Assembly: GCF_030272615.1 (NCBI RefSeq)
Contig: NW_026729284.1
Span: 51,702-115,701, forward strand
DNA: 64,000 nucleotides
Source: Cryptomeria japonica
Lineage: Eukaryota > Streptophyta > Pinopsida > Cupressales > Cupressaceae
Direction: 5' to 3'
Shown here piece after piece: positions 1 to 11,720 of this stretch. The translations under genes were made by a program, and so were the position numbers. The first letter of the stretch is position 1. Each line of letters opens with the position of its first letter. The notes under the pieces are model-generated. The model had not been told where the DNA came from. It did not search any database and saw only the letters and a program-made list of their open reading frames with translations.

Positions 1-1075
1 GAGGATTGCACAATCAACTTCAATAAGTCATTACTGATTTGAGGTATTATGATATAGAATTTACTTTAGTATTTCAGTTACAAGTTGAATTTAATTCAAG
101 GCTTTATCTCTTGAACTGGGGTTTAACCTTTAAGGCAAATCCCCATCAACAACCCTATTTCTTTCTTTTTGTGTGAAGGGAATTATCTCAAGAGTTGTGA
201 TTGGGAAATCTGGTACTAGTGTCAATGACAACGATCAGACTCAACTTTTGAAGGTGCAAAAAGTAGAGGACTAGGGTGATCAAATCCCCTCGATCTCATG
301 AATTTTTGACAACCTTTCAATGATGGATTATGTATGTCATCCTAATTTGGAAAACATCCAGTCTATTTGCCCCTGATACTTGGAGGACTAGGGCAATCTG
401 CTCCCTTAGTCTTGACAATTATGCCTAAATATTTCTTTGTAGGTTCTGATCCATTTTCCCACCTCAGATCTAAGTTTACATCTCTGCATGATATCTAGAA
501 CATTATGTTACTATTATTCAATATCCATTTCTCATTATTTTTCCTAGATCTAGCATTACAACTTAACCCTAATTGCTATTCAAATTTAACTCTAACAAGG
601 TAAGGATTAACTTGATCCGAGTTTAGTTATTTCAGGATTGAATAAATTAAATTCCTTCCCTTGATGTGAGGTTGGTCCCAAGTGAAATTAGTGGCTTTAT
701 TATCAATCCAGGTGGTGAAACCCTAATTTATCAATACCTTACAATTTGTATAATTTAATTATATAGTTTTGAAGTAAGATTTTTTTCAATGGTGACTTGC
801 AATGGAAAAGATTATTTCTAAACCCAAAATGTGTTCCTAATTATATCAATAAAAATAGAACATTTTTCTAGTTGGGTATTCCCCCCAAAAAAATTCAGAA
901 GGCTTCATTTCATTCTTTTTAGCATCCATTCTATTCTCTAAGAAACATTAACAACAAATTGCCAAAATGGTATCAAATTTATTTTGTATCAAATAATTTT
1001 TGTTGTTGTTGTTGTTTAAAAACTTATGTGAGGGTTTCGGATTTGTACTATTTAATGACCTATTTTTTGTTGTTG
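1..1075. other. Non-coding, leader-like stretch
   Basis: No gene is seen. In the array this sequence follows the LTR-like promoter at the end of the preceding copy (28281-28917 for copy 2), so it may be the untranslated leader of a decayed LTR retrotransposon. The phrase GGAGGACTAGGG recurs as related text near 267 and 383. The equivalent stretches are 28918-29992 and 57842-58916. Confidence 0.3.
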
Positions 1076-1345
1076 AAATGGAAGTATGACAAATCTCCCA
1101 ATATATGTCAGGAGAAGGGAGTAGTCTTGGATGGTTTGAAGTCATCAACCCAAGTACAAGATTACTTCATTATAGTATACAAGTGCTGAAATATTTTCCC
1201 TTTAAAATTACGCTAGATGTAGGTAAATTTGAAAGGGAAGTAGGACAAATCTCTCGGAAAAATCACATGACATAAGAAGGGAGTAGGCTTGGATGGTTTG
1301 AAGTCATCAAACTAAGCACAAAATTTCTTCGCTATAGTATACAAC
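1076..1345. repeat. Imperfect ~156-bp direct repeat
   Basis: Two related segments, about 1076-1189 and 1232-1345, share the phrases GGATGGTTTGAAGTCATCAA and ATAGTATACAA, with diverged sequence between them. Short ORFs on both strands here are open only by chance. Next to it, a shorter repeat around CTCAAGAATAG occurs near 1480 and 1543. Confidence 0.7.
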
Positions 1346-1563
1346 AAAAAAAAGTTCTTGAGAGTTTCAAGTTCTCCACAAAAATGGACCCTAGGGGTTA
1401 ATAATTCATAGATGAAAGATGTGAGAGATAAATGGAAGACCTTGATAAATAAATTACTAAGCAAAAATATCAATCTTGGACTCAAGAATAGTTGATCAAA
1501 CAACCTCAAATAATGTACTAGGAAACATAATCAATCTTGAACTCAAGAATAGCTAAAGAAATC

Positions 1564-2739
1564 TACTTTAAAATCCACACTGCAAGTGTACATAGAGAAT
1601 TAGAGGCACCAATAAAAATTTAATTAGGCTACCATGAGAAGATGGGCCATAAGAAAAAAAGAAAAAATTTTAGGGCAGGGAATTATAAAATTTTGGTGTT
1701 GGAAATGGTATACTATTGAAATATTAGAAGTTTTGTTTGGTTATAATTACTCCTATAAAAATAGATTTAGATGTGCTATTGGGAGCATATAATGGCTCGA
1801 ATTAAAAAAAATTAAATTTATCAGATCTTAAAATCTAATTTTTAATATTTTTATATACATGTATATGTACAAAAGGAAAATAAACCTTTTCAAATTTTGA
1901 TCTAGGCTATTCAAATCTAATGGTACAAATTAATCTAGATTAGTAAACAATAGTTGTGTTCTAGTGTCAATTTAGAATAGAAAAATAAGCATCAAAAGAA
2001 ACATGATGGATAATGATACTTAGTTTTATAATTAATGTGATGGAATAAATTTAATTTAAAACTAGCTTTGATGATTTTATATAAAAAATTAAATACTTTC
2101 TTTGTGTCTTGTATCTATTATTGTGGGTTTAGACACAAATTTTCTTAGTAAAATTTATTACCCAATGCTATTACAATGAACCTCTTAAAATATATTAGCA
2201 AATCACAAAGTACAGAAATAATTGCACAAAATTGAGACAAAACATATATTAATATATTGAATTAAGAAAATTTTCAATGTAGAACATCATTGGTCTCTTT
2301 GAGGGGGCAATATCATGAGTTCATGCTTGCAACAATAAAATTCATAAATGACTATAGTAGTATACATACGCTCTACATGTACTAATTTTACCTAATACGT
2401 GGTTATTATTTTCAAACATGTGAGATTAACTAACATAGGAAAAGAGATGATTTACAAAGCGTATATATCCAATTCTTTCCTTATGTATACCTCAATGCAA
2501 AAGTAATTATTTAATAAAATAGTTAGGACTATGGTTCCTTATATGCCCTCACTCTTAAACGAGGATTTATTATCAAATCTTGAGATGAGAATTTTTTTGT
2601 TGCCTTTCGAAGAGTGATTAGACCACATTACATATTTGTGTTGCATAGCATGCTACTAGAAGAGAACTTAAATTATAATGTAGATTTGTATTTGGTATGA
2701 ATGACAATCAAGTATACATTCTGGTGCCAAGAGCATAAA
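1564..2739. other. AT-rich stretch, no gene seen
   Basis: Very AT-rich sequence with no long frame, recognisable protein homology or structured repeat. The equivalents are 30481-31656 and 59405-60580. Confidence 0.5.
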
Positions 2740-2907
2740 TCCCTTCATATCAAACATAGGTAATGTACCAACTAAGCGTGAATACACTAGAAAATATTCA
2801 TCTTAAAAACAAAAATGGATTACTCCCTTCATATCAAACATAGGTAATGTACCAACTAAGCGTGAATACACTAGAAAATATTCATCTTAAAAAAAAAAAT
2901 GGATTAC
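2740..2907. repeat. 84-bp tandem duplication
   Basis: Two head-to-tail units of 84 bases (2740-2823 and 2824-2907) beginning TCCCTTCATATCAAACATAG. They are identical except inside the A-rich tract near the end of each unit, where one copy has an interrupting C. It is a recent local slippage or unequal-exchange product. Confidence 0.93.
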
Positions 2908-3544
2908 TAGGTGGAACTTGGAGGAAAGAGAAAGCTCCAATTTGTATGCCATAGATTTAATATTTTTGTAAAAAAATGTAGGTCCCATGAATCATTTGTG
3001 CTCGTTTTTATTTAATCTTCAACTTTAGGGAAGATTATTTATATACAGTTAGATGCAAAAAGGACCATTTCATCAATGTCAAAATTTTATTTGGAGTAAT
3101 CTTGATTGTTTTTTACTTCATATGTAAATATATGTGATCTAAAAATAATCCTTAAGGGTTTATATAATTGTGTCATGTGTGTGAAGGGTGGAATCCATGA
3201 CTTGTACTTCGGAACTACTTGGTATATATATTTGGATAGATAGGGGATATTGTCCATTCATAGCTTGGTTATGGTGTTGAAAATTATATTATAAAACCAT
3301 TCTACACGTGGTAACTGTTTTGTCTAACATTGTTTATTATACACAAAGAAATCAAAATGGGTCTTCAAGAACTTATCAATAAATTTTGATTGGTCATCTA
3401 ATTATGAATGATGTGCACACCACATCTTGAGATATGTACTATTGTTATAGATGTGTTGGACACATTGACTAATGAGAGTTTAATAATATAAAATATAAAA
3501 TTAATAATTAATTGTGGTGCATCTTGGAATATTCGACATCATAA
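2908..3544. other. AT-rich stretch, no gene seen
   Basis: No frame or repeat that I can support. It contains several TATATA stretches without an associated gene. The LINE remnant begins at its right end. Confidence 0.5.
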
Positions 3545-4208
3545 TGGGTTAAATATTAATTCTAGCAAGACCCATCAATGCAGTGGCATCCACAAATTGG
3601 AGATAAGCATATGGATGAAGGCGATCACCCCAATTCCAACCCTAAATTAAACCTTGCCGAACACAAGACTTGATAAATTTACCGAGACCCTCTACCATGA
3701 GAGTGAATAAGAATTGGGAAAGAGGTTCCCCTTGTCGAAGACCTCTGCATGCACCAAATAAATCCATGGGCTCACTGTTAATAAGGGCTGCAAATGAAGC
3801 CATTCAATTTTGAAGCCAAAGGCAATAAGCACTTTATAAAGGAATTTTCATTTGACTCTAACATAAGCTTTGGCTATATCCAATTTAATAAACATAGCCT
3901 TCTCCTTAGATATCTCCATAGAATGAATGGCTTCTGATGCTATAAAAATCTCATCCAAAATTTGCCTTCCAACCCCAAAACCATGTTGCTCTTCTGAAAT
4001 AAGTTTATTGAGCCATGACTTGAGCCTTTCAACAATCAGTTTAGTGATTGTTTTATGAACCACGTTACAAAAGGCTATAGGATCGAAAGAACTCAGAGAA
4101 TTTTCTCCCTCCTTCTAAGGTATGAGAGCAAGGAAAGTAGCGTTCATATCCCTGAGCTTCTGTTTATTTATATAAGACTCCCACACCACCTTCAAAATAT
4201 CCAACTTA
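3545..4208 (-). pseudogene. LINE reverse transcriptase, 3' half (broken)
   Basis: Reverse-transcriptase domain of a plant non-LTR (LINE/L1-type) retrotransposon. Read on the minus strand it shows, in order, an INATFLALIP-like block (NATFLALIP), the PIAFCNVV block, EEQHGFGVGRQILD, motif A as KLDIAKAYVRV, RGLRQGEPLSQFLF, and the catalytic box as FVDA where the family has FADD. It is dead: stops interrupt it after NATFLALIP, after AYVRVK (a W position) and after GLI; the reading frame also shifts once, and the second motif-A Asp is Val. The 5' half lies at 7664-7994; the copia element sits between them. Confidence 0.9.
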
Positions 4209-4213
4209 ATTAT

Positions 4214-5026
4214 TGGAAGGAAGTGAAGTAGTGAAACAACTTCTTACACTAACCTTGAGAGGAGTATAATGCAAAAAATTTTACAGATCCTTATAGCAGT
4301 TACAGAAACTTAACACAAATAAACAAAATATCATGCATACCACAACTCACCAACACAATCATTTACATGGGAAAACCCGTTCAGGAGAAAAACCCCACAC
4401 TCCAAAAGTAGCTCAATAAATTATTCAACAATCAATAACAGATTACAATATACTTGCAGAGAAATCTCTTCAGAAGAGAACTACTAATCAAAGACTCAGA
4501 GGTAACACAATAGCCGTAAGACTCTTACACACAACCTCTATCTCACACACCTCATATATAGGAGATACAATATAAGAAAGCATCAAACGGAATTACAAAA
4601 CCATGGGCTAAAACCACCCAATAAACTAGAGCAGAGGTTATCCCCATTATAGATGTGTTATGATGTGTCAAAACACACATCAACATGTGTTCCTCCATTA
4701 TACATCTCATTTATGTGTCCAATGCATTTTATATTTTCTATTTCAGGAGTCCAAACTTCCGAAGGCCATAACTTGTGAACCGTGTGTCTGATTGACGAAC
4801 TGTTTGAAGCATCAGAAAGCTAGAGAAATGCTCTATCACACCCCTCCAAAATGGAAACTTTAATATTTTCAAAACTAGCTATGATCTTACAACAAATTTT
4901 TACCGACGTGCTTATCTAGCGAACTAGAAGCTTTAGGGATAATTTCGCACCATTTCATGCTTAAACAAAAACTTACTATAAATAGTAACACATGTAAATT
5001 GAAGGTTGAGACACCATGTCCCAACA
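4214..5026 (-). repeat. Copia 3' LTR
   Basis: 813 bases, on its own strand starting TGTTGGGACATGGTG and ending CTTCCA. A purine-rich tract (AAGTGAGAGAA) lies directly upstream at about 5027-5037, as expected for plus-strand priming. A TATA box reads TATATATGAG on the minus strand at about 4552-4561. The U5 part contains the plant copia LTR signature GGGGTTTTTCTCCT followed by GGGTTTTCCCATGTAAA. A short palindrome, GATGTGTC..ACACACATC, lies near 4660-4680. Confidence 0.9.
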
Positions 5027-5349
5027 TTCTCTCACTTGTCGAAGAACTTTCAAGAGCAAAGGGAGTATCAACACAATAATTTAACTACTAGGGGCCATGA
5101 GGCCCATAGACTCACAACACCATTTAAACCTCTTTATGCTCACAGTGTTAGTTAAAGAATCTAGAATATTCATCAAAGTCTCTACCTTAACCAACTTCAC
5201 CTTACCATCTTCAACCATATCTCTGACAAAATGATACTAAACATCAATGTGCTTAGTCTGGGCATGAAATGCTGGGTTCTTAGTTAAATGCAGATCACAC
5301 TCTGACTGTCACAGTAAAGTGTCACTATTTCTTGTTTTATTTGAATATT

Positions 5350-7542
5350 TTAACAAAGTCTCTTAACCCAAATGGATTCTTTACAAGCATGAGTAGCTAC
5401 CATATACTCTTCTCTTGTAGTGGACAAAGAAACCACAACTTGCCGCTTACTCATCCTATTAATTGCACCGCCAAATAAAGTAAATACATAAGCAATGGTG
5501 GATCTTCTGCTATCAATATAACCTGCCCAATCTAAATCCACATATCCATGAATATCAAGGTAAATCACATCTCCAACCAAATTACCATGATAACAAAGAG
5601 AATACTTAGAGGTACCCTTCAAATATGTAAAGACTCTTTTGACTGCATCCCAATGAACTCTATCAGGATTAGAAATATGTTTGGAAAGAACTCCCACTTC
5701 TTGGGTAATGTTTGGTCTAGTACAAACCGTTGCATATATCAAACTTGCAATTGCACTCTGGTAAGGCACTCTACTCATTTCTTTCATCTCTGATGGAGAT
5801 GTAGGACAATCTAAAATAGATAATTTCATTCAAACTGTGAAGGGAACACATAATGGTCTACAATCCTGCATGTTGAACCTCTGTAAAACTGAATTCACAT
5901 ACTTACTCTGCCCTAGCCATAGCTTTATGTTCACTCTATCTCTTCTAATTTACATCCCAACAATGTTTTTCGCTGCACCAAGATTATACATTTAAAATTT
6001 AGCAGCAAGCTGAGAATTCAATTCTGAAATCATACATTTTCCTTTACCAATGAATAACATATCATCAACATATAATGCAATGTACAAGAAATGATCACCA
6101 TTAGATTTATAAAAGACATAGTGATCTGATTTAGAATGCTCAGATCTTAAAATCAACACATTTGTATTAAATTTTTGGTGCCACATCCCAGGACTCTGTT
6201 TGAGGCCATACAATGATTTCTTCAATTTATAGACCAAATTACTTTTACCTTTCACCACATAGTGCTCTAGTTGTGTCATATAAATACCTTCCTCTAAATC
6301 ACCATGAAGGAAAGTAATTTTCACATCCATTTGCTCGACCTCTAAATTACAAGAAGTAGTAATAGAAAGCAAAAATCTAATGGATGTCATTTTTACAACA
6401 GGAGAAAATATCTCACCATAATCAATACCCTCAACCTAAGAGTAATCTTTTGTAACCAACCTTACTTTATACTTCTCAATGCTTCCATCTGAACCAATAT
6501 TTTTCTTGAACACGCATTTGCAACCAACAGGCTTTCGTCCTTTAGACAATGGTACAAGATCCCATTCATCATTTTTTTTCAAAGCTTTCATTTCTTCTTC
6601 CATAGCATTCTTCCAAGATTCTGCATCATTCCTACCTAATGCCTCTTCTAAAGAAATAGGTTCATCCACATTAGTATTCAAAACAAAAATACATCTCCAA
6701 TCATTAGGTGAATACCTTTTAGTTGGTTGTCTATGTCATGTACACCTTTGAACAAGCCAAGTTGGAGGTTCTTCCTCATCTTCTAAAGATTCAGATCTAG
6801 ATGAGCTCTCCTCAACTTCTTTCCTATCAAGTTGACTCAATTCAACTCTTTTAGGCATAGAAGGGAATTGAATCATATCTTCCTGTTTAGTCTATTATGG
6901 TTGCAATGTAGCAAAAGGAGACTTAATTTCTCTAAAAATAACACTTTTACTATTAATTACCTTTTATGCAACAAGGTCGCAAAGGTTGTATCCTTTTACA
7001 CCATAACTATAACTGATGAAGATACATTTCACAACCTTCTCCTCCAACTTCGTACACTTCTCTTTTGGCACATGAGCATATGCCTCGCAACTAAAACCTC
7101 TAAGATGTCTCAAAGAAGGCTTGTGACCTGACCATGCTTCCATAGGCATTTTATCAACAAGAGTTGATGTAGTAGACCGTTAATCAAGTAGCAAGCAATG
7201 ACAATTGCTTCAGCCCAAATTTTTAATTTTAGGCCAGCACAACTCAGCATACTCCTAGCCCTCTCCATCAATATCTTGTTCATTTTTTCTGCAACTCCAT
7301 TCTGTTGTAGAGAATACAGATTTATAATTTTTATGGAATCTATCAAAATCATTAGAGAAAATTAACCACCATTATCAATCTTCAAACATTTAATTTTTTT
7401 TTCTAGTTTACAATTCGACCATTTCTTTAAATTATTTAAAACGATTGAAAACTTTAGATTTACTCTTTAGTAAGTATACCCCTGTCCTACTAAAATCATC
7501 AAAAAAATAAACATAAGCAAAGAACAAAGCAAGATGCCACAT
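5350..7542 (-). pseudogene. Copia pol: integrase, RT, RNase H (broken)
   Basis: Minus-strand polyprotein remnant. The integrase core is partial (FFDDFSRTGVYLLKSKSKVF near 7500, then QQNGVAEKMNKILMERARSM near 7300). Next come the linker (EEALGRNDAESWKNAMEEEM), reverse transcriptase with WDLVPL, an EQMDVKITFLHGDLEEGIYM block and an intact LYVDDM catalytic box, and RNase H with YVDLDWAGYIDSRRSTIAYVF and SLSTTREEYMVA. In-frame stops occur between the blocks and near the RT/RNase H junction. The QQNGVAEK block is in a different frame from its neighbours, showing two compensating frameshifts. Gag and protease are absent, so this cannot move by itself. Confidence 0.93.
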
Positions 7543-7663
7543 TTCTCCTCTTTGTCCATCTTAACACCAATGGATACCAATATGTGAATTATAAACAAAA
7601 ATTAACTATAAATAGTAACATCATGTAAATGCCAAGTTGAGACACCATTTTTCCAACAATTAT

Positions 7664-7994
7664 ATCCCAAAACTCTTGATAAAATTCTATAGGGAACCCA
7701 TCTAGGCTAGGGAATTTTCCCCTTCTTCAAGAGAAACACAATTTTTCCACTCTCAAGAAGAGAGATAGTTCTAAGGAGATCCTCATTCATTGCATCACTA
7801 GTAATGGCAGGAATACTATCAAGCACAAACCCTTCCTATACATTGGCCAAAATAGAGTCCTCTTTTAACAATTCTGCAAAAACTCTAATGGCTTCCTCAA
7901 CAATCTCTTTGTAAGAAGGAATAGGAACTCCCTTAGAGGAAAGAAGAGAATAAAATGAATTTCCTTGGACCTCTTGCCCTTAACTGAATTGTGA
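7664..7994 (-). pseudogene. LINE reverse transcriptase, 5' half (broken)
   Basis: Linker and start of the same LINE reverse transcriptase whose 3' half is at 3545-4208. Minus-strand translation shows the region before the polymerase (ESGKIVFLLKKGKIP) and then, in a shifted frame, LDGFPIEFYQEFWDII, the family's PGPDGFP..FFQ.FW block. The text stops at DII exactly where the copia element begins and resumes with IKLDILKVVWESY on the other side. Stops and one frameshift show it is inactive. No endonuclease domain is present, so the element was 5'-truncated at about 7994, as is common for LINEs. Confidence 0.85.
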
Positions 7995-8056
7995 AATAAA
8001 ACCATTAGGCGTCAAAAATATTGAAAAATAAATTAGTATATATAAAATATATAATA

Positions 8057-8203
8057 TAGTTATCAACTGTAAAGAATCCAAAGCTGAAGTAATATACTAA
8101 GAACACCATAATAAAATTCATCAATTTTTGTTCCAAGGCTTACTGCGTCTTTGTACGCGTCAGGATCGATCCCTTTCTTGGCCTCTTCATACTCAGTTGC
8201 CAT
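8057..8203 (-). pseudogene. Ghost first exon of a lost ankyrin-PGG paralogue
   Basis: On the minus strand an ATG at 8203 opens 24 codons beginning MATEYEEAKKGIDPDAYKDA. They match the first codons of the intact ankyrin gene at 14645 (MATEGQQLGGRIDPDAFKAA). After codon 24 the similarity to exon 1 stops, and the sequence at 8057-8131 resembles intron 1 of the intact gene around 13892-13950 (shared TTATCAACTGTAAA and AAGCTGAAGTAA). Most of exon 1 and the start of the intron are therefore deleted. The rest of the paralogue is missing; the LINE begins about 60 bases further on. Homology is seen directly; an ancestral tandem gene pair is inferred. Confidence 0.75.
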
Positions 8204-9225
8204 AGATTTTTTTTTACATTGCTACCTTCAGCGCTATCAAATATGCTTTATTATAATGTCATCAAATAATTCAACCTACAGTATGATCTATAGCAAATTT
8301 CTGTGTTTCAACCTTCAACACTAGTATTATGTCGTGTCTACAGAGGGAATACCCGTCCAAAAGGCGTGGAAGAAATAAGACTATGAGGAGATTCCATCGA
8401 CAAGATAAATCTCACGACTGTGACACTGCCAAAATAGTGGTAATGTGAGTCTCGTTGCCTTCTCATAGAACTTTTTAACCTTTTTTTTTCAAATAGTAGC
8501 TACCTGAAGTGACCTTTCACTTTTTTTTTGCTATTCACGCTCAGTTGCCATGAAATTTCTTTTCTATTGCCATGAAGTTTTATTTTTCTACTACATTTAT
8601 ACTCTAAAAAATTTGCAGGTTAGTGACGACTCTTAGCTTTATCTAACCTACCGACCCTTAGATTCAAGATAATTTTTTTTCTAGGGTGATTGATCATTCT
8701 GCTAGGCTCTTGACGATAGTCTTGAACATCTGTTTACACAATATTAAATAATGTGATTACAAAGTATTATGCTGTGAAATGGATGCGGCTCCACATATTG
8801 CAATAATAGACTTTCTTTAAACATAAAGAGAAAAATGGACATCAAGTCTAAAAGGCGTGGAAAATATATGACAGAAAGAAGTGTCCATCGTCAACATTAA
8901 CCCCATGACTACGACCTCGCGAAAGAGTGCCAACACTAAAGTGATTAATCGTTCTGTTTGTCTATTCGTGGTTAGTTGACATGACATCTTTCTTTCGTCA
9001 TTTTCTAAGGCTGGTCAAGATGCTTCCTTATAATATCAGTGAATAATGTGACATAAACTATTCTGTTGTGAAATGGATACGGCTCTACACATTAGAATGC
9101 ATCCTCACTTTAAAGTAGAAAAATGGGCATAGCTGTTAAAAAAGACATGAAATGACAATATGACAGAAAGGTGATTCTCTTGAAGAAATTGATTTCATGG
9201 CTGTCAGTTTTTGGAAGTGGAGTAA
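8204..9225. repeat. Degenerate repeats of the ankyrin gene 5' flank
   Basis: About three diverged direct units. Recurrent phrases are CTCAGTTGCCAT (near 8192 and 8540) with TTAGTTGACATGACAT near 8968, AAAAGGCGTGGAA (8357 and 8847, weaker at 9137), TCTCACGACTGTGAC/CCCCATGACTACGAC, and GTGAAATGGATGCGGCTC/GTGAAATGGATACGGCTC (8774 and 9067). The text near 8215-8290 also resembles the upstream region of the intact gene at 14650-14740. No coding potential beyond the ghost exon is seen. Equivalent: 37121-38142. Confidence 0.6.
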
Positions 9226-9524
9226 ATTGTTTTGAAAATGAATAATAGCTTTATTGTATTTAATAAATTAAAAAGAGAACAATATGACATATTTCCAATG
9301 TTTTAGTCAGGTTGCATTTATGTTAGGAACAATCAAGGACTAACTTCTTTTCTTACAATGAACAATAGTCAAAGAAGCATCAACATTACTCGTAAAACAT
9401 TTCAGAGTAGTGGAGTAGGCACCTTCAAAGCAGACAAATGAACTTTTCTAATCATCACATTATTTTGAAAAGGGAGTCTTGTCATCAAAAGATAGAGAAT
9501 AAAGAACCACCAAAAGGATAGGAC

Positions 9525-11720
9525 ATAAATTAACATATATATGTTATGTTCGATGCAATGTTGTGATTATTTTGAGGAAATATTTTGATACATGTATCTT
9601 ATGTACAATGGTGAAATTTTATTTGGAGTTGAAATTATTCCCATATCCTTCTATCTACCTATTACACACATTTATTCCCATGAATAGTTACCCAACCTTA
9701 TATGTGCATGCTGCCATACATTTTGTTTATATTTAAGAAGTTATGACGCTCACCCTTACAAAAAAATCTCATCTAGTTCTTACTTGTCTAGATTTAATCA
9801 TTTGATTGTGTAAGATTATTTTTCTAGTCACATGATTGACCACAAAATTCGGCACCTAAGCCTCATATTTAAAAATTAATAAATATAATTAATTTTCACC
9901 AAATAATCCTTTTTACTTTCACCTAGAGTTGAAAAAAAAAAGAAGCTTACATCATTAGGTGTTATGAGTTACAATTTAATGAAATTTAGTTTTATTTATT
10001 CCATATTTGTCATCTTTCAAGAATCCTCTCTCATTGTCTAGTATTAAAGTAGAATAAATAGTGAAACATTTAGATTTAATAAATGAAAAAGAATAACAAA
10101 CTTGTAATTGATAGCCCTTGCTTGCTATCATCAATATTTGTACATTTTCTAGGGATTTAATTAAGGAAATTTATCTCTTAAAGACATAATAAAGATCATT
10201 CAAGTTATTTCAAACTATTGATAGTCTCGAGATGTTTAAGAAGATAAGACTAGATTGAGTTTCACCTAGAGGGAAGCAAAATGTTTGTCAAGCCATAAGA
10301 ATATAAAGATTTCATGATCACAAATTCGACCCATAATTCTAATCTTTAACTTTATAGAACAAAGGATTAATATAGAATTTGAGACCATATTTATGAAGAG
10401 AGATTGCCTTTCTAAATTACAAAGATAAAATAATCTAGAATCTTCATTAGAAATCAAAATTAGTTAATCAAAATATTACATACCCTTATTCATGATATGT
10501 ATTTCTAAATATAATAGATATAGTTATCAATTTTCTATTACCCACCTATCTTTAATTAATTCAAACTAAGGGGACATTTTGATAAGTAATGTTCTCTTTT
10601 GTTCTCAAATTTCACTTGTAAGATACAAGCTACCAATGGGACATTTGTTTTTCTATTTTGTAGGTTCTCATGATGAGAGCATGTTGAAAGTATATAGTTA
10701 AATTATTATTTAAGTTATCATGTCTTAATAGGGTTGATTACTTATATGGACACATCAACTTCATATAATCTATATCTAATTAGATATCAAATTTACATGA
10801 ACATTTTTGAGTGCTATAATATTTTTGATGCATGATCAATTAGGATTCAGACACAATTCAATGTAACGGAAAATATAATTATGAAACTAGCATATATATG
10901 TTATTTTCTATGCAATATTGTGAATATTTTTAGGAAATGCTTGGATACATATATCTTATGAACAATACTGCAATATTGTATGGAATTTTGACTATTCTCC
11001 TATCCTTAGGTATATTAATATACATATGCATTCCCATGAATAGTTACCTAATTTTATATGCGCACACTACCATACATTATACTTATCTAAGAAGTTATGA
11101 CACTTATCCACACACGAACTCTCATCTAGTTCTTTTTTCCTTAGATCTAGTCATTTGATTGTCTAGGATCATTTCTATAGTCACATGATTGACCACATAA
11201 TTACACACCTTAGCCTCATATTTAAACAAAAATAAATAAATAAATTACCAACTAATGCTCTTTACCTTCCCCATCTAGAGTTGCAAAAGTACAAGCTTGG
11301 ATGATCAGATGTTTTGTGTTACTGTGTTACCTATTAATTTTTATGTTTACAAATGATTTTTGTTGGATTTTTTGGTTTCATATTTATAAATGTAAATTTA
11401 GGTTAGTCAAATGTTCATATTTCTTACTTAGTTGAGCAATCTCCTATTTTATTCGTAAAAGTTCACTTGTGAGATGGAAGCTATTCATGGAATATTTTTC
11501 TTCTATCTTTTAGGCTCTCATAAGGAATGCATTTTTAATGATGTACTTGTATGATCATGTCTAGATAAGGTCCCTTACTTTATATGGACCCACCCTCTTT
11601 TGTAATGAAGAGAGATTGCATTTCCAAATACAAAGGCAAAATAATCTATCCATTCATCAAGAACCCACAATCTTCAATCAAAAGACTAAACACCCTTATA
11701 CACTTTATTTGTTTTCAAGA
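9525..11720. repeat. Old diverged direct duplication, 3' of the ankyrin gene
   Basis: The segment at about 9525-9975 and the segment at about 10885-11325 are clearly related: shared TCCCATGAATAGTTACC, AAGAAGTTATGAC, TCATCTAGTTCTT and CACATGATTGACCACA. Further matching pieces follow at 10390-10490 against 11605-11700 (GAAGAGAGATTGC) and 10605-10685 against 11455-11530 (TTCACTTGT...GGCTCTCAT). By eye the identity is high but far below that of the 28.9-kb array, so this is an older event. No gene is seen. Equivalent: 38442-40637. Confidence 0.75.

Larger units (their letters stand above)
4214..7658 (-). mobile_element. Ty1/copia retrotransposon, internally deleted, nested in a LINE
   Basis: The element is on the minus strand, 3445 bases, with ends TGTTGG...CCA on its own strand. 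It is flanked by a 5-base target duplication ATTAT (4209-4213 and 7659-7663). Its 3' LTR is complete (4214-5026). On the 5' side only about 65 bases of LTR remain (roughly 7594-7658), and they run straight into integrase sequence, so most of the 5' LTR, the primer site, gag and protease are deleted. The remaining pol runs integrase, reverse transcriptase, RNase H, the copia order. Insertion split the LINE reverse transcriptase. The 5' LTR start and the 3' LTR start have diverged noticeably, so the insertion is old compared with the array. Confidence 0.93.

Noticed and set aside
4214-7658. Autonomous, active copia element
   Set aside because: Several in-frame stops, two frameshifts, no gag or protease and a deleted 5' LTR.
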